Source: Owenia fusiformis (lineage: Eukaryota > Annelida > Polychaeta > Sabellida > Oweniidae). From it: a DNA stretch of 60,000 nucleotides. Both the position numbers and the translations under genes were made by a program. Shown piece by piece: positions 1 through 11,500 of this stretch. Position 1 is the stretch's first letter; every line of letters starts with the position of its first letter. A model generated the notes under the pieces. The model was not told the origin of the DNA. It did no database searches and saw nothing but the letters and a program-made list of their open reading frames with translations. The stretch lies in NCBI GenBank assembly GCA_903813345.2, contig CAIIXF020000001.1:51169885-51229884 (forward strand). The letters run 5' to 3'.

Positions 1-57
1 TAGAGTGGCTTCAGGCCACACAGGCCAGGTAGAGTGGCTTCAGGCCACAGATCGTGC
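1..57. repeat. Short tandem repeat at the left edge
   Basis: TAGAGTGGCTTCAGGCCACA occurs twice, separated by CAGGCCAGG. Each unit carries the small inverted repeat GTGGC/GCCAC. It may continue beyond the window. Confidence 0.6.
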
Positions 58-1368
58 CAGGTTAGTTGTTTGAAAGCCAAACACCTTCCACAGAGGATTT
101 TTCAGTGTTTCAAAGTAAATCTCTGAAGCCAGCCCAGCCCATGAGACCAATACCCACGGGCCCTCAGTATGATATGGGCCCCCGTTATGATATGGGCCAC
201 CAGATCCAACCCTAGCAACTGTACACATGTGTGCATGGACTAAATATTCTTTCTTTTCAACTAGATCAGCATGGATCAATCTGATGGTTGACATGCAATG
301 AGTTTATGATTTATACATTGCATGATACACATATACACAGGATATACATATTTTATGAAATATGAAATATAGCATCCACTTGGGATTAAGAAACTCCATG
401 CATATTTCTGGCAATAGATCGAACTGGATACTGTATACACAAGAACGGTAGCATGCAACCAGTGGTTAATGCTGTCTAGGATTGTGCAACTATTGTTTTC
501 ATCAATTGCATATATTGTAAATATTATGCCCTTGAGAGTCATATACACATATGATTCAAATTGAATTAACATTGCACCTGATTTGAACTTGTTATTAAAA
601 TAATCTACTTCATAATTGAAATAATCCACTTTAATCCTCTTTCACTACGGTACTGATCCTAATGAGCTTCAAACAGATAAAGGTTTTCAAATATGAAATC
701 ATTCACCTCAAATTTTAAGTGAGCATATTAAATGTAACATTTAACAAATCGAGGGACTCAGCAACAAGTAAAATCGTTTGATTCTAAAAAATAGTATTTT
801 AATATGAGAGGTATAGGTTACATCAAAATAAGTAGCTTTTTGTAGGTGAATGGCTATATACAAGTACACAATAATCAAAGGGCAACATTCAGAAAGTAAA
901 ATTGCACCAAATCAATAAAACAAATTATTAATAATACCACTTTTGCACAATAATGTAGAAGCTTTTAATAAATAAGTAATTCTGATTTTTAACAGTGTAG
1001 CACTAGGTGTAAAAAATAGAACAAACTGACAGTATTACAATGAATTCAAAGAAACTGTCTTTAGGCAGTTGTACAATCCAAAGTGGCAGGAATTCATGTT
1101 TAATTCCTGATAAATTGGACTATAATACCTGATAAATTGGATTTGTAGTATGTCAGTGTTAAATTGTATTTAGAGTTGAATACTATTGATGCAAGATTAA
1201 TCTCTGTAATAAGTGGACCAAGAATTATAGAAAAATCAATTGAGAATATATAGGATCTAATAATAAAGACACTATCCACTGTTCCTTTCTGGCAATGGAT
1301 CCCCATTGGCTTTACACATTACCCTTTGATTATTACCAATGATTTAAGATTTGATGCTGCTAAAATTT

Positions 1369-1642
1369 TATCCCTTCCATTGTTCGAATTTCCTTTTTAA
1401 AAGAGAGCTTCATCTTCACCTTTACATTTTACAATAAATCTCTGAACTCCCCGAGCCAAATTAGAGTTTGTCATCGAAATATGGAAGACTTTCTACGTAT
1501 GGTCATTTTCTCTGACATCACTGTTTGGTTAAGAAAAGGTCAGGATGTAAGATTTGAAATTATTTATGACCTGGGCTGTCACGGGCTCCAGTCTTGGGGT
1601 GGCGCTGCTAAACTGCAATATAATCTATGCTAGACAGAGGGT
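1369..1642. mobile_element. Degenerate copy of the 378-bp element
   Basis: The sequence follows copy 1 in order (AAAAGAGAGCTTCATCTTCA, ATGGTCATTTTCTCTGACATC, GCTGCTAAACTGCAATATAA, AGACAGAGGGTAG) but with many changes and deletions. No flanking duplication was readable. Confidence 0.65.
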
Positions 1643-4090
1643 AGCTATTATGGCACTTGAAATGTGAAATGAATGTTAGCAAACATTATTTAAGGGTGAA
1701 GAATATAGTTGGTGATTTTCTGACAACATATTTTGATTGGATGTTTGGTCTGAAAATCATCATTAATCTAAGAGTTTAGACCAAATCAAGCTATTGTGAA
1801 GGGTGATGAAATGGAAAACCGCTGAATGAATTTAATTGCAAAACTCCAAAAAACAGAAGCATGCAAGATTAATAATCAAGACAATGTTACTCTGAACTGA
1901 AAATCAATTATTCCATACACACTACACCTGTTGGGATAAAACAAACTGGCATATTAAAATATATTTTTGATCTAAATCTAAATCTTGAAGGATAACTCAA
2001 ACACTCAAAACTCGATTTTGTTTGGTAAATCATATAGAAATTGTGACGTATAAATAGTTCCTTAAGTAAATAAGGTATTCAGTCGATATGCAACTCAACG
2101 GTTTAGGTGACCATGAACTTGTTTCCTGAAAGTTATGTACATAAGGGATTACCTGCAAAACTGATAAATATTTGATGGATTTAGATTACTTCTAGGCATG
2201 TAATATAATGAGGACAAACTGTTGTGTAACATTCTGTTTAGAACTAGTCAACACTGACATTCATGATGGAAACTATATTTTTCAGTATAACTAACAATTA
2301 TTGAAACACTCATTTGGACAGTGAAACCTTTAATCTCACAGTCATACAGTACAGAATAAAGAATTTGTTAAACTATTCTCTTTTCTTTTGGGCAGTGCCC
2401 TAGACTAGAATTTTAAGGACATCATGTTTTGTGATGGAAAATAAGGTCATTTTCTTCCCACAGGTAAAGGAAACAAGTTCTTGTAGATGTACCTCAAATT
2501 AATTTGCTTCAGGTTTATTAATTATTGAGCATAAATGACCATAGCACTCAATAAAGGCAACATATAAAATATTTATAGCTTCAACAGTTCATCATTTATT
2601 TCTATAATATACAAATTATCAAAATTGCAAGTTTATCGCAGCAAAATGTGATTTGAGGAAATATTGAGAGTATTCAGGTGATTAGATGGTAATAACCTTG
2701 TAGATGCCATCGAATAGACTCTAAGATGCGAGAGGAAATAATCTTGATTTACGTCATTAAATATTCAAAATCAAAGTGATGTCATATTTGAAATCTACAT
2801 GTAAAAGTACATCTAGACATATGGTTTCGAAAATTGTTTATCAACTTTTTGAAAATGTGACTTTTAGTTCGGGAAAATTCCCTATAGACCCCATGTTACA
2901 AAATCACAAAAAGTGAAATATCTTTTTTTGAATTGGACAGTCAGATAACAATCAGGACACATTTTAATTTGCATAACTATTAAATACATATGGGTGATAT
3001 GAAAATTGAACCACTGAAACGGATGAATATTTAAGCTAGACAGAGGGAACTTTCTACCATACCCGCCATGCTATCTGACCCGAACGAGCCACCAGGTGGT
3101 GAAAATGGTAACTACCTCCTCACATGTGAGTTATTGAATTGAAAATTCAGTGGGGATTACCAAGATATTTAAATGATATTCCTGCAAGTTCTTACTCTAA
3201 GGCAAATCTTGAGAGCAAGATCTTCTGCAAGGGTATGATTGCTAGCAATATAGAAGTCATATTTAGACCTGTATCAATTAACCAATACCACTTTTATCTC
3301 AACTTCTCATCCATACAAATTAGATACAGAATTAGATAAAATTGTTTCATCCCACAAGAGTTATGCAATTAACCCAATGTCTGAACTGTATTTAGTGTTG
3401 TATAAAATACATGCTGATGATACACTGCAATTTCCTGAATAGGTTATTCAAGGTGACTCAATCCCAGTTCTGCATTGAAAGCATTTAACAAGATAATTCA
3501 TATGATGATATAACTTATCAATTTGAAGTCCTGTATCCCATATACAGGGTCATACAAGGCTATGCTAAATTAATGCTGATTAAAGGGACCTGTTTGCAAT
3601 AAACAAGGTCATCTTCAATAATCTGATTAATGACATACAAAATGTAGTTGAATATTTATATGAGAGGGCTCAACACAAGGGATTAAAGCCTGTAGCCATC
3701 TTTTCATGATTTAATGACCAGTATTTCCTGATAAAGCATATATGGTTTACATCAAATGAATTATTTTAAGCATAGGGAATGAAATATGTAAGCTTTAATG
3801 AGTAAATTCAACACTCATTGATTCTGTAATGGTTATTACTAACTATAGCTTTCGTCCCATCACTTCATTCCAGTCTTGCACAAAATCCTGTTTCTCTACT
3901 ACTGTAACCACAATGGGGTTTTCAGACTTCATGTCATCACCGAATACATGTTGGAAAATGGAAAACAGGGCCAGACCAGCAGAAACACAAGAATGGTTTT
4001 GAATGTGACCAATTTCATAACTCTTGTGCAGGGAGTTCTAGCATTGAAATTGATCATATAATGATAATTGGACTGTATTTGAATATGACT

Positions 4091-5343
4091 CAGGCCTGTC
4101 AACTTGGGAACACCTAACATGAGTGACTTGGAAATGTTGAACACCTCCCCTCAAAATGTGGACACCTTGGTCCAAATCTGAACACCTTGATCCAAATTTT
4201 GCACACCTTGGCAGAGATCACGATAGTTGAAAAAACTTGTTAGCCATTGTGGCTAAATCTTCCAAAAAATTTTTAGCCAACCAAAATATGAATAAGCCAT
4301 TTTGAAAAACCATAAAAAAGGGAATTCGCAATAGAGGTGTCACGGTCCAAGAAAATTTCGGTACGTAACGGAACGGTACAAATGGTCTCGACACGTTACT
4401 TTCGGGACAGGACGGGACAGAACATTAAAAAAAATGATGCAATGTCTGATGATGACAGTTTCACTTTCAGTTTCACTTTTCAAAATCATATTCAGAAATA
4501 GAAAAACGTCAATTAAAATTGATTGTAAAGCATCTGCCGCGAATGTGATCGGAATTTCACATAGTCTGCACTGTGGAATATCACCAATTCGTTAAACCTT
4601 GTAATATAGGAGTCCCAAAATACTTCCAAACTGCCGACTTTTTCGACTTAGATGCCGGCTCGATTTTTCAATTTCTTTACATCCGGCATACTGATAATGC
4701 ACTCGATTTGCGAACGACGATGAAGAAATTTACGAACAAGCATTACCATCTACCTGAAATCGCGGGTCCGTTAATAACACTTTTCAATGCAAAGAAGTGT
4801 AATCTAGGTACGAGGTAAGTGAAAATATTTAATTTTTCAGAACGAAATCGGAGATGTTCCTCGCTATTTATGCACGTTTTTATGTATTTTAGGGAAGGAA
4901 TCTATGTACCGATATTAACCCTTTCTGTCCCATGTCCCGAACCGAAGCATCTGGACCGAAATTCGGTCCAATATCGGGAAACCGTGACACCTCTAATTCG
5001 CCATAACTGCGAAATACCTTTACATATTTTTCGCCACCTCTTTCGAAAATTCGCAATTGGCGACAATTGGTACGAAAAAATTCGAACGGAATGCGTGACA
5101 TATACGTAATTCGCGTGAAAAGTCCGAACGAAATGCGTACATTTTTTTCCCGGCGTTCGTATTTTTGCTGTGTAGACGATCTTTTTTAGAAATTTTTCTA
5201 CAGAAATATTTTTGCTTGACAATTACCAGGTAAAATGCGTATTTGCGTGACATTTTCTGTCACGCAAAAATAACTGGCGTGACTTCAAATTCTTCAGCAA
5301 ATGCGTCACAAATACGCAAATTGCGGGACAGTTGACAGGCCTG
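4091..5343. mobile_element. DNA transposon with CAGGCCTGTCAAC ends, copy 1
   Basis: The element begins CAGGCCTGTCAACTTGGG and ends GGGACAGTTGACAGGCCTG. It is flanked by exact 6-bp repeats ATGACT (4085-4090, 5344-5349). Internal AACACCT-type repeats (about 4110-4215) and CGCGTGACA-rich sequence near the right end are shared with copy 2 at 55819. The copy is enlarged by a nested element at 4332-4995. The ends resemble hAT elements, but the duplication is 6 bp rather than 8. Confidence 0.85.
4332..4995. mobile_element. hAT-like element nested in the 4091-5343 transposon
   Basis: The ends TAGAGGTGTCACGG / CCGTGACACCTCTA form 14-bp inverted repeats. Flanks ATTCGCAA (4324-4331) and ATTCGCCA (4996-5003) make an 8-bp target duplication with one change, the hAT size. 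A short frame at 4573-4818 lies inside and is not recognisable. Confidence 0.8.
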
Positions 5344-5478
5344 ATGACTATAACAATATGTTGCCACTTCTGGTGGTGACATAATAACTAAGAATTCTTT
5401 TGTCACAACATTTTCTATCTGTGGACAGTAAAGATCCTATTTAGCACATGCTTTATTCATCATACTACAGGTTCTTAC

Positions 5479-5558
5479 CTGAATGGCAGGAATGGAGGGT
5501 TAGAGCCAGCTACTAGAGGTCTATATGCCTCTTCTGGAGTCTTCTTCAGGTAGATAAT
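5479..5558 (-). CDS. CDC14: CDC14 coding exon 5
   Basis: Acceptor TTTTTCCAG at 5567-5559 and donor GTAAGAAC from 5478. It encodes [20 protein letters not shown] then PPFLPF plus two bases of an Arg codon, matching the CDC14 [10 protein letters not shown]...GSNPPYLPFR block. The following exon is not recognisable in the rest of the window. Confidence 0.94.
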
Positions 5559-8500
5559 CTGGAAAAATCGACAAAGTAAAATTAATAAATCAAAAGATGA
5601 TTGGAAAATCTTCTTTTTGGATTGATTTGTATCGTATAGTGACAGTTAAATCAATTTAAACATCCAGATAATAATGATTAGAAGATGATCAGAAGGTAGT
5701 TTATAACTAGACTCTATGCGCAGGGTAATTAAATGACTATGGTGTCATACATATGCTTGCTTACATAATATGATAATGAAATAATATACAAATCAACATT
5801 ATCTGTACTGTCTGTAATTGTTTTTAGTAATTATTGTTTTATGAACTGTATTATACTATAAACAACATGTACTTGTATTATATGTTTTTAAAAGTGAATG
5901 CAATAAATTAATGAAAAGAAATCTTCAAGCATAGTTTACAATCAAGCTTTAAGACAGCTGTTGATGTCTTTAACAACACAGTAATCACATATTGTTAAGA
6001 TGTATTGTCAATACATATTTCAAGTCCAACCTAAAGTACTCCAATATACTGATAAAGCGGCTGTGTTTATGGACTTTGAGAAAAGGTATCACATATCTAA
6101 CTTTGATTAAATAGCAAATTGGCAAATGTTCAAATCTCACAAATACAATCTGTACTATTAATCATAGGTTCCTTGAATGACATACAAAGCATGATTTCTA
6201 TTTCATGCTTGTTGACACTATCTGAACCATAATTTACAACAATTAACAATTATGTATAATTAACTAACAATAACATATATAAATTGGCAGAAGTATTAAT
6301 ATAGCAGTTTACTTATACTTAAAAATAACACTTGTACGTAAAATGATACCTACATAAATAGTAATACCAGTGGTAATATACCTTAATAGACATTTGTTTT
6401 ATCACTATTTTTATAATTGATAAATTAATTGTACACAAGCCATACTTTAGTGATTTATAGTTTCAGTTCAAGACTGTCATGATTGATAGAAACAATTATT
6501 GAACTGTGAATTTATTAGCGGGCAATTAAGAGTGTATGGATTTTAATTGTGCATTCGTCAAGATCTCAAGTGATAATTTCTGGTAATACTAATCTCTCAA
6601 TGTATGAGATAATCTACCCTTTGCATTCGTTTGACTTCACTTCTTAAAAGAGAGCTTCGTCTTCACTCTTTCAAACTAAAATAAACCTGTGAACTCACCG
6701 CGCCAATCAGTGTTCGTCGGCCAAATTTGACCGACGTTCTATATATGGTCATTCCTTCTGATGTCATCGTTGAGCCCGGAATTGACCAATGACATGAGCA
6801 TATTTAATTAGAACGCATTTGGCGTGTGTTTCTTCAAGCTCGCTGAATGGTGGAAGAAAGGTCAGCGCGTAGGTCAGAAGTGATTTATTACTCAAACTGT
6901 CACCGGTACCCGTCGTGGGGGCGGGGCTACTAAACTGTAATATGGTCTCTACTAGGCAGAGTGTAGTTTAACTAGACTCTGCACGCAGGGTAGAGATAAT
7001 CAGTTTTTAAATGCTTTTCGAAAAATATGTTTCTATTTAGTTTTCTTTTTAACAGTCAGGTCATTGACTGGTTTGCCAAATGAACAAAATGAAACCTCAC
7101 AGCTTTCCTTGGAACTCAATCTTTCTCAGTTAAACAGGGTTAACCTAATATCCAAATGAATGTTAAACATTCTCAAGGGATCAGTAATAATTGTATCAAA
7201 AAGGGAAATGAAGTTAAGCATCCTTCACCGCTGTTGATACAATAATCTTATGAAATCTCTTGGTGAATCAAGATGGACGTTAATTCCATTATACCGATGT
7301 AAACTCAAAATATCATAATAAGATAATATAATCTAGGATCATTTCTCTGTTTATTGGGTTACTTCATGCATTGAGGTGATATCTAGAGATATAAGCTAAG
7401 AGTTTCTATCATTAGAACAAGTATATATCATCAGATATGTCAGCTTAAGCTTATAACATGTAGAAAAGCTGTGTATCAACAACAGGCACTGGCAGCTAGC
7501 CAAGTTAATTGACCTTCAACCTGAGAGAGATACTGGAGCATTTAGATGCCTAGCATGTTTACTTTACAGTATTGGTAAACTGTTTTTGATAATTTTTAAT
7601 GATACTGAGATCTCATGATTATAAAATTACTTGCAAATATGACTAGCACAACTATGCTGATTAGTCTATCATCATTATCAGTTAATTCATAGAAAAATAA
7701 AAATAAAATGAAAAAACTGATTCACATTCCCAAGGTAATCACAAAATCTAAATACTGTCCAAAACCCAACAAACAGCAAATCCAAACATTTTCTAATCAT
7801 TTAAGCATTTTTAGCGATTTAATATCCAATGATTCCTCATTTTAAATGTTGATTTCTAAAAATAACATGATATGATATAAAATAACAATATCTTTGTGAT
7901 CAACTCTTCAAACCTTTCATTTGAATATAATAATTATAGGATATCCTATGATTTTGAGGAATATCATTTTTATCTTAGAGGTGATATTGATATATGCACG
8001 AGAGAGTGAAGCGAACGAGTGCATATATCAATATCACCGAGTAGATTGAAATGATATTCTGAAAAAATCATAGGATGTTCTTATTGTCCTACACTTACTA
8101 GTAGTGTACAAATCGGTATAATATGATTGAAAAATAAACTGTATGTAGTTCAAATAGTTCAATTTGGCGGGAAATCAACAAGCGGAGTATTTCCGGAGTA
8201 TATCGTCACAATATCCTCCGCATATTGGTTTTCCAGAGTATATCGTGGCGATATCCTCCGGTTATTCATTTTGCCAATAGATATCAAATTTATTTTCTAT
8301 TGTTATTATACATTTAGTACACTAAGTGTAGGATAATAGTAAATACAGACAGATGGACTGACTGTCCAATAGGGGCTTCACAATATTCCTACCAAACTTC
8401 ATTCCTCAAGGTTAGAAAATACTTTAAGTGATTTATAAAACAAAACAAAAGAAAACTCGAGAAGGATCCCAATAACTGAGCAATCATTGCATGTCTCTGA

Positions 8501-11500
8501 CAGTAGACACTCTATTTTATTACATTGTGCACTGAACATGAAATATCAACAATGCAAATCAAACAAAATGAGACCATTTCCCAACAAGTGCAGAACCTCT
8601 ATTGTTAAAAGCTGTGCTTTTTACCAATATGTACTTATCAATTTATTAAAACAACCGTTAATAATAGGAACTGTTGCATTCCAATAGAGATTCAATACCC
8701 CCGTCCTTTCTATGCTGTATACCAGCAGAACAACTATTCCCAGAGCCGCATTGTAAGAAATCAATCATAACGTAGATCTATTGATTGGCTAGTCCCAAAG
8801 GAATATTCTACACGAGGATTATTGCTCCTCTGTGTGAGTTACAAGGCGGATGCAACCTAATACCTCAATTTCATATGGGTACAATTTATTTTATTGTATA
8901 TTTGGTAATAAGTCATAACTCATGTTTTCCAATTATACGGATATTAAGACAGCTGAAGGATGTAACTGTTTCATTTAGCTTGCTTTCCTGAAACAAAGTA
9001 CTGGGCAATCAAGATCTGCAAGATCTTTATTTTACCCATGGCCCATGTTTACCTTTCGTGGCTAATAAATACCCCAAACTATTCAAAATACAGTTTTTTC
9101 AATTTTTTTTGATTTTTTCCAATTCTTACCTTGATTTTTAAGTGAATTTGAGGTAATTTCAGAATTATCAACTTGATAAAATGCTTGGTTGCTGGGAATA
9201 GCATTGTTAGTAGATATAGGTCTACCAATACTCAGAAAGACAACATGCTAACCTCATTTATTTACCAGCTTCAGACAGAAATTAGTGTGAATCCAAGTTA
9301 TAATGACTGACTTTAACTAAAATATAGGTTAAAATATGAGCTATTTTGAGGGAAACTTAGATGAAATGAGACGGACTTATGAATGTTGAAAAATGCCAGT
9401 TCCCTGTTATCTGTATGCACTGGGATAAAATGTGCTTTAATGAACATGGGATTCTTCAAATTAATTTTAAGATTATCATAAAGTATGCATCTACAAGAAT
9501 TCATTCCTGATTGTGTCAATATTCTAACAAGGCATTAACATGCAAAATGTCACCACCTGCCATTTGTTACAGATGCTGACTGCTAAACACCAACCACTGA
9601 ATGCCGAACACCAACCACTGAGCAAGTGCCAACAAAAAAGTTTTAGGCTAAGTAACAATATATCACCACTTCTGGTGGTGACATAATAATCGTATTTCGC
9701 TACATCACTACAGTATGATATTTCACCTATTAATTTCATAAATTTCAAGAATATTTTTGATCAAAAGAATGTAATCAGTTGCAGCATCTTTTATAGTTTG
9801 CTCATTTGTGCTAATATGAGCATCAGTCTACTTCTCAAAATAAAACCACTCAAAAATTATGAACACCACCATCAAACTATGACCTATATTCAGAGCTCAT
9901 TTACTAGATATAATCTCATTTTAGCTTTAAAACATCTCACAGAAAAACTCTCTCGTTATAACATTCAAAAGTTTACGTTATTTACATACCAATTAAAGAA
10001 TAAATGTTATCTAAATGTTCTAGTTTTCAGCCTATTTTAAAAAACAAGAAAGTGTAGCTGTCTTGTTAGCATGCTATGTTTGTTTTTTAACTAATGGAGA
10101 GTTTGATGGACCTTTGATACAAACACTATAAATCGATGGTTTATTGCTTAAAATTACTCTTTTCTCTATTCAAACTCTTACTTCAACCCTTTACTCTCAC
10201 TTTACTTCAACAGCTTTACAACTGTACATGTATGTTTTAGTAACGCATATGAATTGAAAATATAGTGAAAAAATATATGATTTACCATTTATTGGTAGTT
10301 TGTTTATAAACAGCTGTGTAAATTCCAACATTATATTAATAATTTCTATGCAATGCATTACAGTTTATGCATTAATTTGGTTCTAATATGCATTAAATTG
10401 ACCTTATTTATGCTTTATGAGCCATCACATCAACAAAACATTGAGTCATTCTGTATATGTCAAACTTTTGTATACCTGTCATGCATAAGTATCTGATGAA
10501 ATAATTAGTATAAAAATCCTGGTGAATAACATTCATTTAGTATATGAGAGGTGTACTTACTGCATAGCAAGCTATTAATGTTGCTGCATTGGCACGTTTT
10601 CTTGCATCAAAACTTGTATAGTGGACAATCTTTTTCTTAGCTAAGGAAAATGACTGAAAAAGAGGGTACACATACGTTATACATTATGTGAGATTCTACG
10701 TATATCTGAAGCTAAACATAATGGAATGAGACACTTTAACATGTTGCAACCCTGTCCCTATGATACTCCCTTACATAAATGAAAATACAAACAAATTGTC
10801 AAATCCTGTTGATGGATGTACATTTGAGATGCCCTACTGATCACTACCCTTTGAAACAAACATCAACAAATAGAGTGCCACACTTACCTTGAGTTTTTTA
10901 TTCAGTTTACAACAATATCTGTACAGGCAGCCTAAGTTAAGTGGACCGAAGTCAGCATAAAAACTGAAACAAATAAAACAATGTGACTGTCATAGTAAGT
11001 GATAATGCAATGAACATGTGCTTGAACTCGAACATGTGCTTGATATGATATTTAAAGTTTTACTTTTTGAATAATATTTGCTTTATGTTTTCTGCTCACA
11101 AAATCATATTTTCTGAGGATCTAATATTTCAAGATCATTGCAAGTGAGATCACTTAAACTATTTGAATTCTTAAAAAAAACAAATACAGAATCAAGTTTT
11201 AAACCAAACTTTCGGTAAAGATGCAAATGAAGACAAAAACACATAACATTTCATATTCAAAACCAGAACAACGGCAACGCCAAAGCGTAGCGAATCCCAT
11301 CGAACAGAAATGGCTGGCATTTTTACAAACGAATAGCAAATATCATAAAACAACACACCAGAAAGGCCACCATTTTCAAAATGGTTGCTCACTAGCCAAG
11401 TTGTCATCAGAAGAAATAATATGCTTTTAAGTAGCCACCTCTAAAATTTTTGAAAAATCTCACACGTACTTGTAAAATTACACACATAAAAATGGTGGCC

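Larger units (their letters stand above)
1..5478 (-). other. CDC14 intron 5 (continues beyond the window)
   Basis: No exon of CDC14 or any other gene was recognised here; the short open frames look random. The intron carries a small tandem repeat at 1-57, a degenerate copy of the 9-bp-duplication element near 1369-1642, and the 6-bp-duplication transposon at 4091-5343. Confidence 0.6.
5559..10560 (-). other. CDC14 intron 4
   Basis: A 5-kb intron with no recognisable gene inside. It holds the 378-bp element at 6615-6992, two hairpin elements at 7943-8076 and 8086-8337, and a GTCACCACC-family repeat at 9531-9691. The rest is AT-rich and without visible structure. Confidence 0.6.

Noticed and set aside
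40-294. 84-codon minus-strand frame at the left edge as a further CDC14 exon
   Set aside because: Its sequence does not resemble the next expected CDC14 block (NCTYNLTILDCL) and it contains a short DNA repeat (TATGATATGGGCC twice).
4573-4818. 81-codon frame as a transposase fragment
   Set aside because: It lies inside a hAT-like element, but I recognise no transposase motif and it is too short to judge.
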